Part shown: in pieces, positions 1 through 5,426 of the stretch | Numbering within the stretch: the stretch's first letter is position 1 | How the letters are laid out: every line of letters begins with the position of its first letter | DNA from: Rhodospirillales bacterium | GTDB lineage: Bacteria; Pseudomonadota; Alphaproteobacteria; CACIAM-22H2 | Assembly (NCBI GenBank): GCA_016195145.1 | Contig: JACQAF010000050.1 | Coordinates: forward strand, 1-5,426 | Direction of reading: 5' to 3' | DNA: 5,426 bases | Translations under genes and position numbers: made by a program | The notes under the pieces: generated by a model | The model's database searches: none | What the model was told of the DNA's origin: nothing | The model's input: the letters and a program-made list of their open reading frames with translations, nothing else

Positions 1-509
1 AGCAGCCGGCGAGCAAGGGCTATACGCCCTCCGTGTTCGCCGAATTGCCGCGGCTGCTTGAGCGCGCCGGGCCGGGAACCGGAGCCGGCAACATCACCGG
101 CTTGTTCGCCGTTCTGGTCGAAGGCGACGATCACAACGAACCGATCACCGATGCGGTGCGTAGCATCCTCGACGGCCATATCGTGCTCGACCGGGCGATC
201 GCCGAGCGCGGCCGCTATCCGGCGATCAACATCCTGCGTTCGATTTCGCGTACCATGCCCGGCTGCAATACGCCGGAGGAGAACGAGGTCGTCTCGCGCG
301 CTAGGGTTCTTCTTGCCCAGTACGACGACATGGCGGAAATGATCCGCCTTGGCGCGTATCGCAAGGGCAGCGATCCGCAGGTCGACGAGGCGATTCACCA
401 TCAGCCGGCGCTCGAACGCTTCCTCGCCCAAGGCAAGGACGAACGTGCCGATCTGCAGGACGGTTACGCCGCATTGGCCGGGGCGCTCGGCATCAATCAG
501 GGGCAATAA
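1..509 (+). CDS. fliI: Flagellum-specific ATPase FliI, C-terminal part (5' end outside window)
   Basis: FliI is the hexameric cytoplasmic ATPase of the flagellar type III export apparatus, related to the F1-ATPase alpha/beta subunits. It helps deliver and unfold export substrates. The reading frame is open from base 3 and gives 168 residues to the TAA at 507-509. Translation begins QPASKGYTPSVFAELPRLLE, continuous with the upstream part, so the GTG at 33 is not a start. Family landmarks are GLFAVLVEGDD, ILDGHIVLDR, GRYPAIN and SISRTMP. The Arg of SISR (249-251) sits where the F1-alpha arginine finger is found, so it is probably the trans-acting catalytic Arg (known of the family, inferred here). 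The Walker A and B motifs lie upstream of the window. The end of the protein is the helical C-terminal domain, which in the family contacts substrate-chaperone complexes and FliJ. fliJ follows after 12 bases. No frame damage is seen. Confidence 0.97.
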   Translation, partial: QPASKGYTPSVFAELPRLLERAGPGTGAGNITGLFAVLVEGDDHNEPITDAVRSILDGHIVLDRAIAERGRYPAINILRSISRTMPGCNTPEENEVVSRARVLLAQYDDMAEMIRLGAYRKGSDPQVDEAIHHQPALERFLAQGKDERADLQDGYAALAGALGINQGQ

Positions 510-511
510 AC

Positions 512-514
512 AGG
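512..514 (+). promoter_or_regulatory. Probable ribosome binding site of fliJ
   Basis: AGG lies 7 bases before the ATG at 522, in the 12-base gap after the fliI stop. It is a minimal Shine-Dalgarno match, and the close spacing suggests that ribosomes finishing fliI may also feed fliJ. It supports the ATG at 522 as the start. Confidence 0.5.
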
Positions 515-521
515 CTATTGC

Positions 522-938
522 ATGCGGGGACTTGACACACTTATCCGATTGCATCGGACCCGGGTCGACGAGAAGCGGCGGGAGATTGCCGCCCTTGAGC
601 GCTTCGTCGCCGAGTTGCAGGGCGAGGTTGCGCGTCTGGACGCGAATCTGATCGGGGAACAAGAGATTGCAAAGACATCCGAAAGCGGCGGCTATGCCTA
701 TGGCAATTTTGCGCTCGCCAGCATCGACCGTCGGCGTAAGCTGATGGCTTCGGTTGCCGAGGTCGAAGGACGCATCCAAGTCGCCAAGGACGGACTGCAC
801 GAGGCGTTCAAGGAACTGAAACGCCACGAGATCGTTCGCGCCAGCCGCGCGCAGCGCACGAAGATGCAGGCGGAGCGGCGCACGCAGTCCCGCCTCGACG
901 ACATCAGTCTCGAAATACACCGCCGGCGGATGGGCTGA
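522..938 (+). CDS. fliJ: Flagellar export protein FliJ
   Basis: The 138-residue product is highly charged and almost all helical by eye. One heptad-like helix covers about residues 4-52, a short Gly/Ser/Tyr loop follows at about 53-62 (SESGGYAYGN), and a second long helix spans about 66-135. This antiparallel coiled-coil hairpin is the FliJ shape, resembling the gamma stalk of F1-ATPase. FliJ binds inside the FliI ring and contacts FlhA, coupling ATP hydrolysis and the export gate. The length is normal for the family (about 140-150 residues). The position immediately after fliI is the classical fliI-fliJ order and carries most of the assignment, since FliJ sequences diverge strongly. The C-terminus is rich in Arg (HRRRMG). 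It ends 21 bases before the convergent FliK-like gene. Confidence 0.9.
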   Translation: MRGLDTLIRLHRTRVDEKRREIAALERFVAELQGEVARLDANLIGEQEIAKTSESGGYAYGNFALASIDRRRKLMASVAEVEGRIQVAKDGLHEAFKELKRHEIVRASRAQRTKMQAERRTQSRLDDISLEIHRRRMG

Positions 939-959
939 ACCGCCCGCCCAGGGCGCGGG
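931..959. terminator. Possible weak bidirectional terminator between convergent genes
   Basis: The fliJ end and the 21-base gap hold overlapping palindromes: TGGGC (931-935) with GCCCA (946-950), CGCCCAGGGCG centred on base 950, and CCCGC (943-947) with GCGGG (955-959) around a 7-base loop. Only one of these could form at a time. No T-run follows on either strand, so this is not a standard intrinsic terminator. It is reported because two transcription units must end here in very little space. GC-rich sequence produces such short palindromes easily. Confidence 0.25.
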
Positions 960-2930
960 TCAGACGACGCAGCCGACGCTGCTATTGCCGATTTCGTCGA
1001 ACGGCGAAACCGGAAACACCGGCATCGCCTGAAAGGATATTTGCCCGGCAATCCCCGATTTCCCGCAATTGCGGACGAGAATCGCGCGGATATCGGCTTG
1101 CATGCCGGCGGGCATTTCGACATGGGTGCGGACGATCAGTTCAAGCTGGCTGGCACGCAAAAGGCCGTCGATCTGGATCGGACCGGTTCCGGCAAATTCG
1201 GTTTCGAGCACGAAGCGCTTGCCGGCGCGATTGTCGGGCTTGTCGTCGGTACGCTTGTTGCGGGTCGAGATTCTGATCTGGCGGAAGGTCTCGCGCTCGA
1301 ACAGCGGCAGGAACAGGATCTTCCACTCGCTGGCCTCGGGCCCGGGCGACTTGGCGAGATTGGCGCCGTGTTTTTCGAGGCTGTCGATCAGCGCGCCGCG
1401 CCCGGCCTCGCGTAGTGTCGCAACCGCGGCCTCGCCGACGAGCGTCGCAGCCTTGCCGGTCGCCGCGATCAGCACGGCCGCCAGCTGATGGGCGAGCTCC
1501 GGTCCCGGCTGGGGAACTGCGCGCGCGGCAACCTGTTGCGCCAGCTCCGGGTTGATCTCGCGCAGGGCGGCGAGGATCGCCCGCAGCGTTTCCCACTCGG
1601 CGACGACGGCCGGATTCTTCGCGGCGAGCGCGTTGACCGGCTCGGCGGAAATCGCCGGCGGCGGCTCGATCTGGACCAGCTCGATCGCCATCCGGTCGCC
1701 CACTGCCGGGCTGCCGAGTGCGCTCGGCAGGACAAGGGCGAGGCGGCCATGCGGCGTGTCGAGAATGGTTTGTCCGGCCGGGGTGTGGGCGGCGACCGTC
1801 GCGGCCACCTGCCGGGCCGGCAAGAGCAACGGTGCGGCCGGGTCGTCCGGCCCGGCCCGGTGCGCCGACAAGCGCAAATGTACCTGGGTACCGTTCGGCA
1901 GGGGCGGTGGAATGTCCAACGAGGCACCGTCCTTGGGCGCTGCGATATGCCCGAAAGGGGGCGCAGGAACGACGGGCGTGCGCGTCTCGGGTGCGGGGGT
2001 CACGAAGACGGCGGGGCCCCCGGTAGCGGCAGCTCCAGGGGCGGGATTCTGGACGTTCGGAATGCCGAAGGTGGCCGACTGCGAGGCGACCGGTTGCTTG
2101 TTGGCGGCTGGGGCGGTCGCTGGAGCCGTGGCCAGGACGTTTGCCGCATCGCCGGCGGACGGCGATGCCGAAGGCGGCTTCCCATTATTCGGAAACGGTA
2201 GGCCCGCCGCAGGCAACGAATTTCCGGTGGCGAGCCTGGCGGTTTGCGCTGTAACGCTCCCGGCAATGGCGGACGGGGCGGAAATTGATACCGGATTCGA
2301 TGCGCCGGTCGGCCGGGTGGATGGCGCTGCCGGCGATGTCTGGGGTGCAAATGCCGGCAAACGGATCGAAGCCTGCGCCGACGCGACACCGGTTGGCGTT
2401 GCGACCAGGCGGGCAGCGGGGGCGGCATCGCCCGATGATTCCGCGGGTTGCCGATTAACGGCCGCCCGCGCTGACGGACCGACGACCGTGCCAACCAGAA
2501 TCGGCGGCGCGGTCAGCGATGCGGCGACGCTGGCCGCTGGGGCTTCGGGTAGCGGCGCGGGAGCGGGCGATCCCGGCGCGGTGCCGGGCAAAAGGGGTAA
2601 GGGCGGCGTCGGTGCCGGCGTCGCCCGGCTGCCCGGCGGCGCAATCGACAGGATAACGGCCTGAGTCTGGGTGCCGACGCTCTGTATCTGCAAGATGACC
2701 GCGCTGCCCGGCGGTAGGGGCGCAGCGGATTTCAGAATGACCACGCCGGCATCGGTCTGCAACAGCGTTTGCCCTTTGCTGTCCCGGCCGGCGACGATTC
2801 CGGCGATCACGGCGCCGACCGGAAGGTTGGTCAGCGCCGGCGGCATCTGCGTGAGGACGACAGAGGCCGCCGCGCTCGCCGCGAATACGGTCTGGCCGAG
2901 ACCGGGTACGGAGGCGAGGATCGAGCTCAT
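960..2930 (-). CDS. FliK-like flagellar hook-length control protein
   Basis: The 656-residue product is rich in Ala and Pro and is probably a FliK-type protein. FliK is secreted as a molecular ruler for hook length, and its C-terminal domain then acts on the export gate to switch to filament substrates. Visible parts are an N-terminal segment with a beta-rich module (about 39-85), a long Ala/Pro/Thr/Ser low-complexity linker (about 97-340), a second similar beta-rich module (about 373-422), a helical stretch (about 436-525), and a folded C-terminal domain (about 536-640). The last part (FVLETEFAG, QLELIVRTHV, then a helix with MQADIRAIL) resembles the Flg_hook fold of FliK. The start ATG overlaps the flhG stop (ATGA) and has GGGA (2936-2939) five bases upstream. 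The only cysteines are C622 and C654, near the C-terminus. The FliK assignment is inference from architecture and neighbours. It could be a second FliK-domain protein beside a main fliK elsewhere, so no symbol is given. Confidence 0.7.
   Translation of the reverse strand: MSSILASVPGLGQTVFAASAAASVVLTQMPPALTNLPVGAVIAGIVAGRDSKGQTLLQTDAGVVILKSAAPLPPGSAVILQIQSVGTQTQAVILSIAPPGSRATPAPTPPLPLLPGTAPGSPAPAPLPEAPAASVAASLTAPPILVGTVVGPSARAAVNRQPAESSGDAAPAARLVATPTGVASAQASIRLPAFAPQTSPAAPSTRPTGASNPVSISAPSAIAGSVTAQTARLATGNSLPAAGLPFPNNGKPPSASPSAGDAANVLATAPATAPAANKQPVASQSATFGIPNVQNPAPGAAATGGPAVFVTPAPETRTPVVPAPPFGHIAAPKDGASLDIPPPLPNGTQVHLRLSAHRAGPDDPAAPLLLPARQVAATVAAHTPAGQTILDTPHGRLALVLPSALGSPAVGDRMAIELVQIEPPPAISAEPVNALAAKNPAVVAEWETLRAILAALREINPELAQQVAARAVPQPGPELAHQLAAVLIAATGKAATLVGEAAVATLREAGRGALIDSLEKHGANLAKSPGPEASEWKILFLPLFERETFRQIRISTRNKRTDDKPDNRAGKRFVLETEFAGTGPIQIDGLLRASQLELIVRTHVEMPAGMQADIRAILVRNCGKSGIAGQISFQAMPVFPVSPFDEIGNSSVGCVV
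1665..1814 (-). repeat. Second copy of a beta-rich module in the FliK-like protein
   Basis: Protein-level repeat, residues about 373-422. It reads VAATVAA, then GQTILDT, HG, a hydrophobic run and VGDRMAIELVQI. The GQT-x-L-x-T...G block has the same 10-residue spacing (G386 to G395) as in the N-terminal copy, with about 3 extra residues before the next conserved Gly. The similarity is seen by eye in the translation, not at the DNA level. Confidence 0.55.
2676..2816 (-). repeat. First copy of a beta-rich module in the FliK-like protein
   Basis: Protein-level repeat, residues about 39-85. It reads VIAGIVAG, then GQTLLQT, AG, a hydrophobic run and PPGSAVILQIQSV. Conserved positions shared with the copy at 1665-1814 are GQT-x-L-x-T, the Gly nine residues after the first Gly (G53 to G62), and a later Gly before a hydrophobic strand. 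The alternation of hydrophobic residues suggests beta strands, perhaps a small barrel. Confidence 0.55.
2927..2930 (-). promoter_or_regulatory. ATGA stop/start overlap, flhG to fliK-like gene
   Basis: On the - strand the four bases read ATGA, so the start codon of the FliK-like gene shares bases with the TGA of flhG. Such overlaps commonly allow a terminating ribosome to restart, coupling the two proteins' synthesis. GGGA at 2936-2939 could serve as the local Shine-Dalgarno. Confidence 0.7.
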
Positions 2931-3694
2931 GATGGTCCCGACAGATAGTCGGCGATGGCCCGCACATCCGCAGCGGCGTCGGCCGCCGGGTAGCGCACAA
3001 GGAACGGCGTCTGGTTGCGGATCGCATCGCGGACTTTCGGGTCGCGGCGGACGATGCCGGCCAGCAGCGGGTTGAAGCGCAGGAACTCGGCGCAGGCCTT
3101 GGCGAGGATTCGATAAGTGCGCTCTCCCTCGCGCTGCGAGGCGACAAGGTTGACAACGACCCTGAGATCGCTGGTTGGCCGGCTGGCGACCGTCAGCTTG
3201 ATGAAGGCGTAAGCGTCGGTAAGCGCCGTCGGCTCGTCGGTGGTGACAACGAGGCAGGTATCGGCAAAGCCGGCGAGCGCACGCACATGCGCGTCGATGC
3301 CGGCGCCGAGATCGAGAATCACGCGATCATAGCGCGCCGAAAGGTCGCCGAGGTCGTCAAGCAGCCGGTTGAAGCGCGGCGGCGGAAGCGTGGCTAGGCT
3401 GCCCGATCCCGAACGTCCGGCGATCACGTCGAATTCGCCGGCCGAGCAACGTATGGCGAGTTCCGGAAGGGTCCGCTCGCCGGCAACATAATGCCCGAGA
3501 TCGCGGCTGGCGCAGAGGCCGAGCTGCACATCGACATTGGCGAGGCCGAGATCGCCGTCGAACAGCAAGGTCCGCTCGCCGCGGGCGGCGAGGCAATGGG
3601 CGAGGGTGATGGCGAACCACGTCTTGCCGACGCCGCCCTTACCCGAAGCAATGGCGATGCTTCGCTCGGATGCGTGGTGGGCGGCCGGCATCAT
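2927..3694 (-). CDS. flhG: MinD-like ATPase FlhG (flagellar number regulator)
   Basis: FlhG (FleN/YlxH) is a ParA/MinD-family ATPase that limits flagellar number and works with the GTPase FlhF at the pole. The 255-residue product has the deviant Walker A motif GKGGVGKT at residues 18-25, the FlhG-like block DGDLGLANVDVQLG at 46-59, a Walker B-like VILDLGAGID at 125-134, TTDEPTALTDAY at 151-162 and VVVNLVAS at 179-186. The start is the first of two adjacent ATGs (3694 and 3691); the first overlaps the flhF stop as ATGA. The frame stays open upstream to 4156, but that part lies inside flhF and is Arg-rich out-of-frame sequence. The protein seems minimal: no DQAxxLR motif before the P-loop and no amphipathic tail after the core, which ends at AIADYLSGPS. 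A general MinD/ParA function is possible, but the position after flhF makes FlhG much more likely. Confidence 0.92.
   Translation of the reverse strand: MMPAAHHASERSIAIASGKGGVGKTWFAITLAHCLAARGERTLLFDGDLGLANVDVQLGLCASRDLGHYVAGERTLPELAIRCSAGEFDVIAGRSGSGSLATLPPPRFNRLLDDLGDLSARYDRVILDLGAGIDAHVRALAGFADTCLVVTTDEPTALTDAYAFIKLTVASRPTSDLRVVVNLVASQREGERTYRILAKACAEFLRFNPLLAGIVRRDPKVRDAIRNQTPFLVRYPAADAAADVRAIADYLSGPS
3691..3694 (-). promoter_or_regulatory. ATGA stop/start overlap, flhF to flhG
   Basis: The flhG ATG (3694-3692) shares two bases with the flhF TGA (3693-3691). Upstream there is only a weak GGCGG-like ribosome site, so flhG translation probably relies on coupling to flhF. A second in-frame ATG follows at once (3691-3689), which could serve as an alternative start one residue shorter. 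Confidence 0.7.
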
Positions 3695-4674
3695 GACGCG
3701 GCCGCCATGTCCGAGGCGCGGGTTGGGCCGACGGTTGCAAGAATCCGGCGGGCGAGCCCATCTGCATTTAGTGTTTCGAGGCCATGCGCGACGTTCGGCG
3801 TGGCGCTCGCCTCGCCGAGCGAGAAATTGCCCGCCTCGGCCGCCGCGAGAACGCCGCCAAGCCGGCGCGCGCCGTCGAGGCGCGTGACCAGCAGCCGCGC
3901 GCAGCCGATCGCAGCGAAGGCCGCTGCCATATCGATCGATTCCTGGGCGTCGCCGCCGGCGGCGATGACCAGGACGGGATCGGCCTGCGTCGCGACAATC
4001 TGGCCGGCGAGCCTGGCGGCCTCTTTGCCGACGAAAGGATTGACGCCGGCGGTATCGATCAGCGTCAGCGCCGCTGGTTCGGTCTCTTGCCGGGCGAAGC
4101 GGGCTAGCGCCGCCGGCTCGTCGGCAACGGATAGCCGAAGGTTCATGACACGGCACAGCGCAGCAAGCTGGTCGATGCTGCCGGCGCGGTTGGTATCGGC
4201 GGTGGCGACGCGCACGGGCCGGCGGGCGATGACGGCGCGCGCGGCGAGCTTGGCGACGGCCAGCGTCTTGCCGGCGCCCGGCGGGCCGACAAGCATGACC
4301 GGGTTGTTGAGCAATCGCGCGGCGAGCGGCGCGAAGCGGAACGTTTCGGCAAGCCGCGCGGCGAGTAGCGCCTCCGGAGCGAGGCTGGAAGGTCCCGGAT
4401 CGAGCCGTGCGGCGAGCGCCGGCGGAATGCCGTGAAAGGAAAGCGCGCCCGGCAACTGGTCGCTGGCGTCGATCGGCGGCGGTCGCCAGCGTTGAGGTTG
4501 CCGGACATCGGCAATGGGGGCAGGCGGCGCGACGGGCGGATCGAGGGCGGCCGTGATGCGCACGCCGCCGCCGCGATTTTCGGTCGACAGGATGACGGCG
4601 TCTTCGCCAAGTTCGGCACGGATTTGCCGCATGGCATCGGCGACGGTCGGGGCGGCGAAGGTCTTAAGGCGCAT
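3691..4674 (-). CDS. flhF: Flagellar biosynthesis GTPase FlhF
   Basis: FlhF is the third SRP-type GTPase, beside Ffh and FtsY; it directs placement of the flagellum at the cell pole. The 327-residue product starts MRLKTFAAPTVADAMRQIRA, the typical FlhF N-terminus. A short variable Pro-rich segment follows (about 45-75), then a helical N domain (about 96-122) and the GTPase domain. Motifs seen are G1 GPPGAGKT at 130-137, G2 DTNRAGSIDQL at 160-170, G3 DTAG at 207-210 and G4 TRLD at 264-267. Two positions are atypical: the Arg that normally follows DTAG is Val, and the G4 Lys (TKxD) is Arg. The ATG at 4674 is preferred over an in-frame TTG at 4704, which would overlap flhA and add ten unrelated residues; GGGGG at 4683-4687 is a fitting ribosome site. 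The gene sits 16 bases after flhA and overlaps flhG. The variable segment is shorter than in many FlhF proteins. Confidence 0.95.
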   Translation of the reverse strand: MRLKTFAAPTVADAMRQIRAELGEDAVILSTENRGGGVRITAALDPPVAPPAPIADVRQPQRWRPPPIDASDQLPGALSFHGIPPALAARLDPGPSSLAPEALLAARLAETFRFAPLAARLLNNPVMLVGPPGAGKTLAVAKLAARAVIARRPVRVATADTNRAGSIDQLAALCRVMNLRLSVADEPAALARFARQETEPAALTLIDTAGVNPFVGKEAARLAGQIVATQADPVLVIAAGGDAQESIDMAAAFAAIGCARLLVTRLDGARRLGGVLAAAEAGNFSLGEASATPNVAHGLETLNADGLARRILATVGPTRASDMAAAS

Positions 4675-4682
4675 CTGCGACG

Positions 4683-4687
4683 CCCCC
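4683..4687 (-). promoter_or_regulatory. Probable ribosome binding site of flhF
   Basis: On the - strand GGGGG lies 8 bases before the ATG at 4674, within the 16-base gap after the flhA stop. It decides in favour of the ATG at 4674 against the in-frame TTG at 4704. Confidence 0.5.
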
Positions 4688-4690
4688 GGC

Positions 4691-5426
4691 CTACACCTGA
4701 CCAACCGTCTTGATGCGCGCCTTCGGATAGATCTCGTTTTGCGACATGACGGTCGTCATCGGGCGGAAACGCTCGATGATCGAACGCGCGAAGGGCCGGA
4801 CGAGGGGGCTGGTCAGCAGGACGGGCGTTTCTCCCATCATCGCATGACGCTCGAAAATCTGCCGGATTTCGGTGATGAATTTCTGCAATTTGCTCGGCGC
4901 CATCGCCAATTGCTTGTCGTCGCCCTGGCCGGTAATCGATTCGGCGAAGGATTGCTCCCATTCCGGCGACAGGGTGACGAGCGGAATGTAACCGTCGCCG
5001 TTGGTGTTGGCGTCGCAAATCTGGCGGGCGAGGCGCGTACGGACATGCTCGGTGATCGCCGTGACGTTGCGCGTATGGCCGCAGGCCTCGGAAATGCCTT
5101 CGAGAATGGCCGGCAAGTCGCGAACCGAAATCCGCTCGCCAAGCAGGTTCTGCAGCACTCGCTGGATGCCGCCGACAGAGATTTGCGACGGCACGATATC
5201 GGAGACGAGCTTTTGCTGCTCCTTGCCGAGATCGTCGAGCAGCTTCTGCGTTTCGCTGTAGGACAGCATTTCGGACATGTTGTCCTTGATGATCTCGGTC
5301 AGATGGGTGGTGATGACCGTCGGCGGATCGACCGTCGTCAGCCCCTTGAACAGCGCTTCCTCGCGATGGGATTCATCGACCCACATCGCCGGTAGGCCGA
5401 AGGTCGGCTCCTTGGTCTGCTCGCCG
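4691..5426 (-). CDS. flhA: Flagellar export gate protein FlhA, C-terminal cytoplasmic part (5' end outside window)
   Basis: FlhA is the major inner-membrane component of the flagellar type III export gate. Its C-terminal domain forms a nine-subunit cytoplasmic ring that docks FliJ and chaperone-substrate complexes. The frame is open from the window edge and gives 244 residues before the TAG at 4691-4693. Translation enters at GEQTKEPTFGLPAMWVDES; the ATG at 5386 is an internal Met of the GLPAMW motif, not a start. Further family landmarks are TTVDPPTVITTHLTEIIKDN, QKLLDDL, VGGIQRVLQNLLGE, VRDLPAILEGI and VLLTSPLVRPFARSIIE. Only the soluble domain is present; the membrane helices lie outside. 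The protein ends with a short tail, KARIKTVGQV. It is the most upstream gene of the - strand set visible here, and its promoter is not in the window. Confidence 0.97.
   Translation of the reverse strand, partial: GEQTKEPTFGLPAMWVDESHREEALFKGLTTVDPPTVITTHLTEIIKDNMSEMLSYSETQKLLDDLGKEQQKLVSDIVPSQISVGGIQRVLQNLLGERISVRDLPAILEGISEACGHTRNVTAITEHVRTRLARQICDANTNGDGYIPLVTLSPEWEQSFAESITGQGDDKQLAMAPSKLQKFITEIRQIFERHAMMGETPVLLTSPLVRPFARSIIERFRPMTTVMSQNEIYPKARIKTVGQV

Noticed and set aside
1141..1596. Arg-rich second-frame ORFs on the - strand inside the FliK-like gene (also at 1469-1927 and 2000-2494)
   Set aside because: They are out-of-frame shadows with extreme Arg/Pro content and no ribosome site or family similarity.
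1552..2664. Open + strand frame of 370 codons antisense to the FliK-like gene
   Set aside because: It mirrors the Ala/Pro-rich linker of the real gene; long antisense frames are expected in such GC-rich sequence. The product is Gly/Ala-rich low complexity, with no recognisable domain.
3695..4156. N-terminal extension of flhG to 409 residues
   Set aside because: The added part lies entirely within flhF in another frame and is Arg-rich; homologous FlhG proteins begin shortly before the P-loop, matching the ATG at 3694.
3491..4435. Open + strand frame of 314 codons antisense to flhG and flhF
   Set aside because: The opposite strand encodes two clear conserved proteins with intact motifs; the antisense product is Ala/Ser/Arg-rich with no family features.
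4675..4704. Earlier TTG start of flhF
   Set aside because: It would overlap flhA and add ten residues not typical of FlhF; MRLKTF at 4674 is the usual start and has a ribosome site.
4514..5395. Open + strand frame of 293 codons antisense to flhA and the start of flhF
   Set aside because: flhA is unmistakable on the - strand. The antisense translation is Arg/Asp-rich and runs across the flhA-flhF boundary.
1..5426. RNA genes, CRISPR arrays, insertion sequences, defence or toxin genes
   Set aside because: Nothing resembling tRNA or rRNA, regularly spaced repeats, transposase motifs or terminal inverted repeats was seen; nearly every base is accounted for by six flagellar genes.

Overview
The window is an ordinary, well-preserved stretch of a flagellar gene cluster from a GC-rich bacterium. 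Gene content, the short FliJ type, the Ala/Pro-rich FliK-like protein and the G/C-ending codons suggest an alphaproteobacterium, most likely Rhodospirillales-like (Magnetospirillum/Azospirillum type). This assignment is inference; no taxonomic marker is present.

Layout. On the + strand, the window opens inside fliI (flagellar export ATPase; the 3' part ends at 509). After 12 bases comes fliJ (522-938), the small coiled-coil partner of the ATPase ring. On the - strand, reading from the right edge inward, are the 3' part of flhA (export-gate protein, 5426-4691), flhF (SRP-type GTPase, 4674-3691), flhG (MinD-like ATPase, 3694-2927) and a 656-residue FliK-like protein (2930-960). The two gene sets converge, with only 21 bases (939-959) between fliJ and the fliK-like gene. 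That junction holds small overlapping GC-rich palindromes but no T-tract.

How the genes work together. FliI and FliJ energise and regulate delivery of substrates to the export gate, whose large cytoplasmic docking platform is the C-terminal domain of FlhA. A FliK-type protein normally measures hook length and switches export specificity by acting on the gate. FlhF and FlhG set the position and number of flagella. The - strand genes look like one transcription unit: flhA-flhF are 16 bases apart, and flhF/flhG and flhG/fliK-like each overlap by ATGA, which suggests translational coupling. The promoters for both units lie outside the window.

I found no unknown defence, mobile or RNA system. The points worth a second look are inside the familiar genes. 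FlhG appears cut down to its ATPase core, with neither the N-terminal FlhF-activating motif nor a C-terminal membrane-targeting helix. FlhF has non-canonical G3 and G4 motifs. The FliK-like protein carries two copies of what looks like the same beta-rich module on either side of a long low-complexity linker. No tRNA, rRNA, CRISPR array, insertion sequence or gene-free stretch over 300 bases is present.
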